From positions 15,478 through 29,061 of the forward strand of contig JAGRHI010000013.1 in assembly GCA_020445045.1 (NCBI GenBank): a stretch of 13,584 bases of DNA. The letters are read 5' to 3'. Within the stretch, counting starts at the first letter, position 1, and the number at the start of each line of letters is the position of its first letter. The position numbers were made by a program, and so were the translations under genes. Origin of the DNA: Candidatus Competibacteraceae bacterium. GTDB taxonomy: Bacteria; Pseudomonadota; Gammaproteobacteria; Competibacterales; Competibacteraceae. Below, piece after piece: positions 6,650 to 13,169 of this stretch. Below the pieces are notes generated by a model that saw only the letters and a list, made by a program, of their open reading frames with translations, did no database searches and had not been told where the DNA came from.

Positions 6650-7255
6650 TTAGTTCAGATCGGGATCTCGAAAGTAGCGGGCACCCCAGTCGGCCTGAGC
6701 CGACACACCCTTGATATCCAGCCGATAGACCGTGATGCCAGGATCGCTGGAGGTATCGGCCGGCGATCCGGAGGCCATGAAGCGCCTCAGCGTTTCGGGG
6801 TCGCCGAACATCAACACCTGCCGGTACGGTTTGAGCTCGGCGCCGGGACCGACATCGGTTCGAGCCAACAACATGTATGCGGCCCGGTTCTTTTTGTCCA
6901 GAACCACGCCGCGCCCGTGCGTTTCCGCCAGCACGGCGTTCAGGCCGTTGATCTCGAACACACCGTAACCGGCGGCCTGGTCGAATTCGGCTCTGGCCGA
7001 GGGTTTCAGTTCAAAGAGTTGGTCCAGGGTCTGATCGCGGATCTTGAGGATGGCCCGTTGCTGTTCCCGCTTGGCCTTCTGGCTCAACGCGCCAACCGGT
7101 TGCGGCGCATCGGGCGCCGGCGAGGAAGCCGACGGTGGCGTGCTGGCGCAACCCGCCAGCGCGACGACCAACGCCAAAACGATCAGCGCGCGCGCGATGT
7201 GCCGGTCGGGCAGGATTCTCGCTTGCTGTCGGAGCCCCGACGGCGGTTCAGTCAT
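6650..7255 (-). CDS. Lipoprotein with a SYLF/YSC84-like domain, 201 aa
   Basis: The N-terminus has a basic region, a hydrophobic helix (about residues 21-35) and a lipobox LAGC with Cys36, so the mature protein should be a lipid-anchored envelope lipoprotein. A Pro/Ser/Ala linker (about 37-55) follows. The body reads AGYGVFEING... GRGVVLDKK... AAYMLLARTDVGPGAEL... YRQVLMFGDPETLRRFMASG, which resembles the lipid-binding SYLF (YSC84) domain layout: a GYGVF element, a GxGVV turn, a DVG turn and a final VLMF strand followed by a helix. The match is by eye and moderate. The ATG overlaps the stop of the 65-aa gene by 8 bases, so the two are probably co-translated. The role may be envelope lipid binding; that is an inference. 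Confidence 0.85.
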   Translation of the reverse strand: MTEPPSGLRQQARILPDRHIARALIVLALVVALAGCASTPPSASSPAPDAPQPVGALSQKAKREQQRAILKIRDQTLDQLFELKPSARAEFDQAAGYGVFEINGLNAVLAETHGRGVVLDKKNRAAYMLLARTDVGPGAELKPYRQVLMFGDPETLRRFMASGSPADTSSDPGITVYRLDIKGVSAQADWGARYFRDPDLN

Positions 7256-7445
7256 CGTCGGCGGATTGCAGGTAGACGGTCACGTCGTAGCGCTCGCGCG
7301 GATACAGCGCCCGCGCCCTGCGATATGCTTCTTCTTCGTCGCTGGCGACCACCGCGTCCTCGATGGTCGGCCCACCCGCCAGCGGGGTGGCGTAGACCAG
7401 ATACAGCGTCGGGCGTTGTCGGGTGGGTGTCTGGTGTCGGTGCAT
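7248..7445 (-). CDS. Small hypothetical protein, 65 aa, coupled to the lipoprotein gene
   Basis: I do not recognise a family. After a short basic, Gln/Thr-rich N-terminus it reads TLYLVYATPLAGG, then an acidic helix (IEDAVVASDEEEAYRRARALYP), then RYDVTVYLQ and a terminal SADDD. This suggests a compact strand-helix-strand cytoplasmic protein with no signal peptide or membrane helix. I chose the ATG at 7445 because an AGAGG site ends 6 bases upstream; the in-frame TTG at 7451 abuts that site. Overlap with the lipoprotein start supports a two-gene unit. Confidence 0.7.
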   Translation of the reverse strand: MHRHQTPTRQRPTLYLVYATPLAGGPTIEDAVVASDEEEAYRRARALYPRERYDVTVYLQSADDD

Positions 7446-7451
7446 GTTCAA

Positions 7452-7456
7452 CCTCT
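7452..7456 (-). promoter_or_regulatory. Ribosome binding site deciding the start of the 65-aa gene
   Basis: AGAGG on the minus strand lies 6 bases before the ATG at 7445 and rules out the TTG at 7451. Confidence 0.6.
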
Positions 7457-7470
7457 ATCGCGGTTGGCGT

Positions 7471-7490
7471 CCGTTCCCGAACAGGAACGG
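7471..7490. repeat. Inverted repeat upstream of the 65-aa gene
   Basis: CCGTTCC and GGAACGG form a 7-bp perfect inverted repeat around 6 bases (CGAACA). It begins about 25 bases before the ATG at 7445 and just past the proposed promoter. An operator or leader hairpin is more likely than a terminator, since no T-run follows on either strand. Confidence 0.5.
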
Positions 7491-7506
7491 CTTGGCGGCG
7501 CTTGCT

Positions 7507-7535
7507 AGTATGCACCGCGCGGCTTTCGGACCCAA
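7507..7535 (-). promoter_or_regulatory. Candidate promoter for the 65-aa gene and lipoprotein gene
   Basis: On the minus strand TTGGGT (7535-7530) and CATACT (7512-7507) are spaced by 17 bases. Matches to the consensus are partial (3 and 4 of 6). The inverted repeat 7471-7490 would fall shortly downstream of the transcription start. Confidence 0.3.
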
Positions 7536-7573
7536 ACCGGCGGTCTCGTTCCACCGTTGGCGACATGCCTCGG

Positions 7574-7777
7574 CTACTTCCCGCCGCCGCGCTTCGGATC
7601 GGCTCGCCGGCCATTCGGCTCACGCCGCGGCGGCCGCGGCGGGCGGTTCTTGGTTTCGTTGCTGAAACGGAAGCGGCCGGCCAACACGCAGCCCTTCATG
7701 CCCGGATCGCACGGTCGTCCCTTGACGTGCCCGCAGATGTTGTCGATTTCGTGGGGACAACCCCAACCACCAGCCAT
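7574..7777 (-). CDS. Small Cys/His-rich protein, probably metal-binding, 67 aa
   Basis: The N-terminal half carries Cys7, His9, Cys15, His17, Cys23 and Cys30 in the pattern CPHE...CGH...CDPGMKGC, followed by VLAGRFRFSNETKNRPP and a basic tail rich in Arg, Pro, Gly and Lys. The four Cys and two His suggest a zinc or iron-sulfur site. From memory, small proteins with this CDPGMKGC pattern are widespread in gammaproteobacteria and have no known function. The ATG at 7777 is fixed by GGAGG 7 bases upstream. The longer open frame upstream (to 8113) runs across the neighbouring gene and is not coding. Confidence 0.8.
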   Translation of the reverse strand: MAGGWGCPHEIDNICGHVKGRPCDPGMKGCVLAGRFRFSNETKNRPPRPPRREPNGRRADPKRGGGK

Positions 7778-7784
7778 GATTTCG

Positions 7785-7789
7785 CCTCC
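7785..7789 (-). promoter_or_regulatory. Ribosome binding site of the Cys/His-rich gene
   Basis: GGAGG on the minus strand lies 7 bases before the ATG at 7777 and decides the start within a longer open frame. Confidence 0.7.
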
Positions 7790-7851
7790 AGGGAACACGC
7801 CGCGCGCCGCCCGGTCACCTTGCCGATCGGGCAACGGGCGGGAGCAGGCGG

Positions 7852-8097
7852 CTAGTTCACCCGATCGTCCCAATAGTCTCGACCTGGACCGCGCCACGCC
7901 AGGCGGCGGACGGCGTTCGGACCCAAATAGCGGCGGGTCAAATCGAAACTCGGCTCGCCGTGCCGATTGTAGCAAACCTGCTCGGCGCGGTCGCAGCGCA
8001 CCCCGCGTTCGGAATAGAACACACGCACCCCAGTGAACTTCGGCTGAATCGCGGCGGCGGAGCGGATCGATGCTGGAAAAAACTTGGGTGGCGTCAT
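7852..8097 (-). CDS. Possible Fels1/YcgJ-like small protein, 81 aa, perhaps missing its signal peptide
   Basis: The central part GVRCDRAEQVCYNRHGEP, then FDLTRRYLGPNAVRRL, resembles the short Fels1/YcgJ domain (CDR...C...G....LT..YLG..A). In that family the protein is normally exported, but here the N-terminus (MTPPKFFPASIRSAAAIQPK) has no clear signal peptide. The ATG at 8097 has only a weak GGAA immediately before it, and a TTG at 8103 is no better. The gene may be N-terminally decayed, or the call may be wrong. It would be transcribed away from parA, with the AT-rich region 8098-8175 as shared upstream DNA. Confidence 0.45.
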   Translation of the reverse strand: MTPPKFFPASIRSAAAIQPKFTGVRVFYSERGVRCDRAEQVCYNRHGEPSFDLTRRYLGPNAVRRLAWRGPGRDYWDDRVN

Positions 8098-8117
8098 TTC
8101 CAATCACGCGCAAAAAT

Positions 8118-8159
8118 CATTGTTGAATGCAATAATTTCGTTAACGGTCATTCTTGACC
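8118..8159. promoter_or_regulatory. AT-rich dyad cluster upstream of parA (candidate operator or parS)
   Basis: Within 42 bases there are four dyads: CATT-(4)-AATG at 8118-8129, overlapped by ATTG-(7)-CAAT at 8119-8133, then CGTTAACG at 8139-8146, then GGTCA-(4)-TGACC at 8146-8159. Plasmid-type partition operons are autoregulated by ParA binding to operator dyads at this position, and some carry the centromere here. The standard chromosomal parS sequence is not present. Promoters for the divergent genes must also lie here, but I could not assign convincing -35/-10 boxes. Confidence 0.4.
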
Positions 8160-8164
8160 TTCTT

Positions 8165-8168
8165 GGAG
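8165..8168 (+). promoter_or_regulatory. Ribosome binding site of parA
   Basis: GGAG lies 7 bases before the ATG at 8176 and supports that start over the in-frame ATG three codons later. Confidence 0.6.
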
Positions 8169-8175
8169 CCGACCG

Positions 8176-9384
8176 ATGCAAGCGATGCGATTCAATTTCC
8201 GCACCCTGTGCCGCAACGCGGCGGAACGCGGCGGTCAGATGCAACGGCGCCTGCTGGACGCGCTCGGCGCGCACCACAGCGTCAAGACCCTGCCGGAATT
8301 CGGTATCGAGCGGGCGGCGCAACTGGCCGGCTGCACCGCCAATCACATCCGCAATCTGGAGACGCGCGGCGACCTGCCCGCACCGCGGCTGGTGGAGGCC
8401 GGCTCGATCCAGCGGCGGATATACGATTACAACGAGATCAACCAGATCCGGGACACCATCGGCAAACGGCCCCGGCGGCCGGACGGCGCCAGTTGCGTGC
8501 GGGTGGTGTTTTCCAACCTCAAGGGCGGGGTGGCCAAAACCACCATGTCGTTGCATTTCGCCCAGTATCTGGCGCGCGAGGGTTACCAGGTGCTGCTGGT
8601 GGACGCCGATCCGCAGGCCACCACCACCAGCGCGTTCGGCTTCATTCCCGATCTCGATCTGCAAGATGGCGACGATCTGTTCCCGGCGTTGACCGAAGCG
8701 CCGGCCCGGCTGTCCCAGGCGGTGAAGCACACCCACTGGGGCACGCTCGACCTGATCCCGGCGCGATTGGCGTTGCAATACAGCGACTGGAAGCTATCCC
8801 AACCGGAGGAGCGCCAGAACGAAACGCTGGGACCGCCGCCGGTGCGGCTGCATCGGGCGCTGAAAACGGTCGAGGACCGCTACGACATCATCGTGGTGGA
8901 CACCCCGCCGTCGCTGGGCATGCTGGCGCTGAACGCCATCGCCGCCGCCAATCTCATCGTCATGCCCATCGTGCCGCACATGTACGACATTTCCTCCAGC
9001 GTGCAGTATTTCCGCATCCTGGAGCAGGTCTGCGCGCTGTACGAACGGGAAATCAACGTGCAACGGCTCAACATCCTGCTGACCAAGGTGGACGCCAGCA
9101 CCGAAACGCTGAACAACATCGCGGTGATCAACGGCGCCTACGGCGAGCTGATTCTCAGCAACCGCATGGGCCTGACCAAGGAGTTGCAGAAATCCGCCAG
9201 CGATCAGCTCAGCATCTACGAGATCGACCAGCCGCGCGGCTCGCGCGACACCTACAACCGGGCCATCATGATGCTGGACGGGGTCAACGCCGAAATCCTG
9301 TTGGCGGTGCGCCAACTCTGGCAACAGGAAATCCTGAGTGGGATCGAGACCGCCGAGGCGGCGCGGGCGAGGGTACCGGCATGA
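8176..9384 (+). CDS. parA: ParA partition ATPase of the plasmid (type Ia) kind, 402 aa
   Basis: This is a Walker-type ATPase that moves or positions DNA by ATP-dependent nucleoid binding with ParB. Residues about 41-95 form a MerR-like helix-turn-helix (GIERAAQLAGCTANHIRNLETRGDLP, then YDYNEINQIRD), the DNA-binding extension that type Ia ParA uses to autoregulate its operon. The ATPase core has a deviant Walker A KGGVAKTT at 116-123 with the signature lysine 116, the LLVDADPQATTT motif at 140-151 and Walker B YDIIVVDTPPSLG at about 236-248. The length (about 400) matches P1-like ParA, not chromosomal Soj (about 260). The stop overlaps the parB start by 4 bases (ATGA). It could serve an integrated plasmid, a chromid, or a cargo-positioning role. 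Confidence 0.93.
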   Translation: MQAMRFNFRTLCRNAAERGGQMQRRLLDALGAHHSVKTLPEFGIERAAQLAGCTANHIRNLETRGDLPAPRLVEAGSIQRRIYDYNEINQIRDTIGKRPRRPDGASCVRVVFSNLKGGVAKTTMSLHFAQYLAREGYQVLLVDADPQATTTSAFGFIPDLDLQDGDDLFPALTEAPARLSQAVKHTHWGTLDLIPARLALQYSDWKLSQPEERQNETLGPPPVRLHRALKTVEDRYDIIVVDTPPSLGMLALNAIAAANLIVMPIVPHMYDISSSVQYFRILEQVCALYEREINVQRLNILLTKVDASTETLNNIAVINGAYGELILSNRMGLTKELQKSASDQLSIYEIDQPRGSRDTYNRAIMMLDGVNAEILLAVRQLWQQEILSGIETAEAARARVPA

Positions 9385-10262
9385 GCCGCCGCAAATCCTT
9401 GCAAAGCCTGGGGGAATGGATCGGCGCCGGTGGCCACGCTTTCGACGGCAGCCTGTTGAAGGGGGAGAGCGACGGCACCGTCCGGTATCTGGATCTCGAC
9501 CAGCTCGTCGCCGGCCGCTACCAGCCCCGGCAGCGGGTCGACGAGGCGTATCTGGCCGAACTGGAGCAGAGCATCCGTCAATTGGGCGTGATCGAACCGC
9601 TGGTGGCGCGACCGCTGGCGGACGGCGGTCACGAAATTCTGGCCGGACACATGCGCTGGCGAGCCGCGCAACGAGCCGGTCTGAACCAGGTACCGGTGAT
9701 GCTGCGGGAGGCGGACGACCGTACCGCCGCCGCCATCGGCCTGGTGGAAAATCTGCTGCGCCGCGATCTGAACCCCGTCGAGGAGGCGCGAGCGCTGCGG
9801 CGGCTGCGCGAGGAATTCGGCCTGACGCAGGAACAACTGGCCGAACTGCTCGGCGTCTCGCAGCCGGCGATCAGCAAGGCGCTGGGCTTGCTGGGGCTGG
9901 ACCCGGCGGTGCAGGCCTTGCTCGAAGACGGCCGGCTGGAGGCGGGCCACGGCAAGACCCTGCTCGGCCTGCCGCGCGAGGCGCAAATCCGGCTGGCGGA
10001 ACGGGCGGCGGAGGCCGGGTGGAGCGTGCGCGAGTTGGAGCGGCATCGGGCGGCGCTGTCCGCTCGCTCCCAGGCCGCGCCAGCGCCGCGCGATCCCGAT
10101 CTGATCCGCCTGGAGCAGCGATTGCGGGAGCGCTTGGCCGCGCCGGTGCGGGTACGCTACGACGCCGCCCGCGGCCGTGGGCGGATCGAGATCGGGTTCG
10201 GCAGCCTGGACGAGTGCGACGGGATTCTGGAGCGGCTGAGCGTACCAGCGGGCGACGCCTGA
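9381..10262 (+). CDS. parB: ParB-family partition protein, 293 aa
   Basis: This is the DNA-binding CTPase partner of ParA that loads at parS. The order is a basic N-terminus that could carry the ParA-contacting segment (residues 1-30), the ParB/Srx domain with RYQPRQ (46-51), EILAGHMRWRAAQ (85-97, equivalent to the GERR box) and VENLLRRDLNPVEEA (122-136), then the helix-turn-helix LTQEQLAELLGVSQPAISKALGLL (148-171), and a C-terminal dimerisation segment ending RIEIGFGSLDECDGILERL. The length is normal. It converges on the CHASE2-PAS-GGDEF-EAL gene with a 42-base gap. The frame is open far upstream through parA; that part is not coding. Confidence 0.93.
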   Translation: MSRRKSLQSLGEWIGAGGHAFDGSLLKGESDGTVRYLDLDQLVAGRYQPRQRVDEAYLAELEQSIRQLGVIEPLVARPLADGGHEILAGHMRWRAAQRAGLNQVPVMLREADDRTAAAIGLVENLLRRDLNPVEEARALRRLREEFGLTQEQLAELLGVSQPAISKALGLLGLDPAVQALLEDGRLEAGHGKTLLGLPREAQIRLAERAAEAGWSVRELERHRAALSARSQAAPAPRDPDLIRLEQRLRERLAAPVRVRYDAARGRGRIEIGFGSLDECDGILERLSVPAGDA

Positions 10263-10304
10263 ACGCCCCGCGTCCGCCGGAAATCGCCACGTCGCCCGGC
10301 GCTA

Positions 10305-13169
10305 TCACTGGTCCGCCAGCGCTGGCTCCTTCCCCCGCAGCAGCGCGGCGATCTGGCTCGGTGGAACCGGGCGGCTCAGGTAATATCCCTGGATGACGTC
10401 GCACTGGTTGGCCCGCAGGAATGCCAATTGCTCCTTGGTTTCCACCCCTTCGGCGATCACTTCGAGCCGCATGCTGTGCGCCATGGCGATCACCGCCAAG
10501 GTAATGGCGGTGTCGTCCTGATCCACGCCCACATCGCGCACGAAGGAGCGATCGATTTTCAACTGATCGATCGGAAACCGTTTCAGGTAGCTCAGGGAAG
10601 AGTAACCGGTGCCGAAATCGTCGATGGACAACCGCACGCCCATCGCCTTGATCTGGCGCAAGATCGCAATGCTCCCCTCCACATCGTGCATGAGCAGACC
10701 TTCGGTGATTTCCAGGTCGAGGCAGTTGGCTTCCAGGCCGGTTTCCCACAGTACCGTCGCCACCAGATCGACCAGGCCGGGCCGCTGGAACTGACGAGGG
10801 GAGAGATTGACCGCCATCCGCAACGCCGGCAGTCCTTCCCGTTGCCATGCCTTGGCCTGTGCGCAGGCGGTGCGCAGCACCCATTCGCCGATCATTTCGA
10901 TCAAGCCGGTTTCCTCGGCCAGCGGGATGAAGTCGATCGGTGGTATCAGTTCGTGCTGGGCATCGCGCCAGCGTAGCAAAGCCTCGACGCCGATAATGCG
11001 CTGCCGCCGCAAGTCCAGTTGCGGCTGGTAGTGCAGTTCGAACTCCTGGCGTTCCAGGGCGTGGCGCAGGTTTCCCTCCATCCGCAATCGTTCCACGGCA
11101 CGGACATGCATGTCCTGGGCATAGCATTGCACGGTACCGTAGCCTTTTTCCTTGGCCCGATACAGAGCCGAATCGGCATTCTTCAATAGTGTTTCCGCGT
11201 CCTCGCCATCCCGGGGAAACAAACAGATACCGATACTGGCGGTGATGAAATACTCCCGTCCTTCCAGCAGGAAGGGCGATTCGAGGAAGGTCAGGACGCT
11301 TCTCGCGAACAGGATCACCCAATCTTCCTGCTGCAAATCTTCCAGTACCATCACGAACTCATCGCCGCCCAGACGCGCAAGGGTGTCCGCCTTGAGTCCG
11401 CAGCTCCGCAGCCGTGCCGCCACGCCTTGCAGCAGCTGATCACCCACCGGATGACCCATGCTTTCGTTCACTTTCTTGAAGTGATCCAGATCCACCACCA
11501 GTAGCGCAAAACCTTGGGTGGTACGCCGAGCGTGGGCGATGGCATGCTGGAGCCGGTCTCGCAACAAGTTGCGGTTGGGCAGTTCGGTCAGCGAATCGTG
11601 AGTTGCCTGATACGCCATCCGCTCGGTGAGGCGGCGAGCCTCGCTGAGGTCGCTGATGGCGAGCACCACCCCCAGCACCCGACCTTGCTCGTCGCGAATC
11701 GGGGCGGCGGAGGCACGAATGACGTACTCTCGCCCGGTATGCCCGACCAGGAGGCTGTGTTCGGGTAGTTTGATCGTTTGCTTTTTTTCCAAACACCAGG
11801 CGGCGAGATCGACCTCGGCCTTGTACGCCGATTCATCGGGGATGCGGAAGATCGCGCCCAACGGGCGGCTCAGCACCTCGTTTCGCGCGCGACCGAGCAG
11901 TACTTCGGCGGTCGGATTCAGATATTCCACCATGCCCGCGGCGTCGGTGGTGATGACGGCGTCGCCGATGGAGCGCAAGGCGGCTTGGGCCCGCTCATGT
12001 TCCACGAACAAGGAACGCGCCGCTTGCCGCAAGCGCCGCCAACTCCAGAGCGGATAGCTCAACGCCTGCGCCAACAGAACCGGCGTCGGCGGAAACCAGC
12101 GGTACGCGACGTGCAGCAGAACCAGACTGACGATCAAGGTTAGCGCCATCGACAAGCCGATCGGCGGCAGCGTCCAGCGTGGCGGCCTCACCGCGCATAT
12201 GCCCACCGACGACAGCACGAGCATGAGGGTCAACAAGGTCGACCAGACGGGTTGCAGCGGTTGGATCGCCACGCCGCGCCGCAGGGTGTCGAGCACGTTG
12301 GCGTTGAATTCCACCCCGGACATCGGTCGAGTCAGACCGGATACCGGCGTGGGGAGCACGTCGCCGAGGCCGGCGGCGGTCATGCCAACCAGCACGAATC
12401 GGTCGCGAAAAATCGCCGGATCATGGGAGCCGCGCAACGCCTCGGCATAGGAAACGCGCCGAAAATGACCCGGCGGGCCGGCGAACGGGATCAGGATGCG
12501 ATAATCGCGCGCCCAGGCGTATGGGGAGGGAACCCCGGCCGGCGCGGCCCGCTCGCCGGGAAGCGCCACGCCGGCGGCGGGATCGACCGATTCCAGCAAC
12601 GCCAGTGCCAGCGTCGACCAGTGCGGCGACCCCAGGCCGGCCTTCAGATACACGGAGCGGGCGATGCCATCCAGGTCCAGATCCACATCGACATGCCCCA
12701 GGCCACCGGCGGCGGAGGCCAGAAGCGGGATCGGCAAGGTTTCGAGCAACTGACCGTCGAGCTGGGTCTGTTCGTTCAGTACCGGTAACACCACGCGACC
12801 GCTCTCGGCCAGCGCCGCCGCCAGATCGGCATCCGCGGCGGGATCGTTCGCGGAGGGTTCGGCAAAGACGATATCCAGCGCGATCGCCCGCGCGCCGGCC
12901 GCGGTGAGCTTGCGGACCAGATCGGCGTGGATGCGCCGCGACCAGGGCCAGCGGCCCAGTTCCCGCAAGCTCTGCTCGTCGATGGCGACGATGACGATGT
13001 CGTCGGCCGGCGGGCGCGACCCGCTCGCCAATTGCCAGTCGTAGAACAGCCAATCCCAGCGCCACAGCCAGTTTCCGTGCAACAGAACCACGGCAAGGAC
13101 AGCCAGCGCCAGCGCCAAGCCAAATCGTTCGAACCTCCGCGCGGGGCAGAATTGGAGGTTTGGATTCAT
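10305..13169 (-). CDS. CHASE2-PAS-GGDEF-EAL cyclic-di-GMP receptor enzyme, 954 aa
   Basis: This is a membrane sensor that likely makes and/or degrades cyclic-di-GMP. A first helix (about 16-31) precedes a periplasmic CHASE2 domain (about 35-305; DDIVIVAIDEQSL, GRWPWSR, ALDIVFAEPS, VLVGMTAAGLGD, GVEFNANVLDTL). Three helices follow (about 309-375), then a PAS domain (about 388-510; AVITTDAAGMVEYLNPTAE), GGDEF (about 515-680) and EAL (about 695-940). GGDEF is intact at 601-605, but the inhibitory RxxD site reads LKAD. The EAL domain has EALLRW, NLSPRQF, LEITEG, DDFGTGYSSL, KIDRSF and AEGVET, so phosphodiesterase activity is expected. I chose the ATG at 13169 because it overlaps the upstream stop (ATGA), which leaves the 15 residues encoded before it, in frame, outside the protein. 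Confidence 0.95.
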   Translation of the reverse strand: MNPNLQFCPARRFERFGLALALAVLAVVLLHGNWLWRWDWLFYDWQLASGSRPPADDIVIVAIDEQSLRELGRWPWSRRIHADLVRKLTAAGARAIALDIVFAEPSANDPAADADLAAALAESGRVVLPVLNEQTQLDGQLLETLPIPLLASAAGGLGHVDVDLDLDGIARSVYLKAGLGSPHWSTLALALLESVDPAAGVALPGERAAPAGVPSPYAWARDYRILIPFAGPPGHFRRVSYAEALRGSHDPAIFRDRFVLVGMTAAGLGDVLPTPVSGLTRPMSGVEFNANVLDTLRRGVAIQPLQPVWSTLLTLMLVLSSVGICAVRPPRWTLPPIGLSMALTLIVSLVLLHVAYRWFPPTPVLLAQALSYPLWSWRRLRQAARSLFVEHERAQAALRSIGDAVITTDAAGMVEYLNPTAEVLLGRARNEVLSRPLGAIFRIPDESAYKAEVDLAAWCLEKKQTIKLPEHSLLVGHTGREYVIRASAAPIRDEQGRVLGVVLAISDLSEARRLTERMAYQATHDSLTELPNRNLLRDRLQHAIAHARRTTQGFALLVVDLDHFKKVNESMGHPVGDQLLQGVAARLRSCGLKADTLARLGGDEFVMVLEDLQQEDWVILFARSVLTFLESPFLLEGREYFITASIGICLFPRDGEDAETLLKNADSALYRAKEKGYGTVQCYAQDMHVRAVERLRMEGNLRHALERQEFELHYQPQLDLRRQRIIGVEALLRWRDAQHELIPPIDFIPLAEETGLIEMIGEWVLRTACAQAKAWQREGLPALRMAVNLSPRQFQRPGLVDLVATVLWETGLEANCLDLEITEGLLMHDVEGSIAILRQIKAMGVRLSIDDFGTGYSSLSYLKRFPIDQLKIDRSFVRDVGVDQDDTAITLAVIAMAHSMRLEVIAEGVETKEQLAFLRANQCDVIQGYYLSRPVPPSQIAALLRGKEPALADQ

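Noticed and set aside
7778..8113. Longer version of the Cys/His protein frame
   Set aside because: A strong ribosome site fixes the ATG at 7777 and the upstream part overlaps another candidate gene in a different frame.
8154..9380. Long upstream extension of the parB frame through parA
   Set aside because: The product is Arg/Gly/Ala-rich and lies over the well-supported ParA frame; the real ParB begins at the ATGA overlap.
10263..10304. Possible bidirectional terminator between convergent parB and the CHASE2 gene (CGCCGG/CCGGCG)
   Set aside because: The stem is 6 bp with a loop of about 15 bases and no T-run on either strand.
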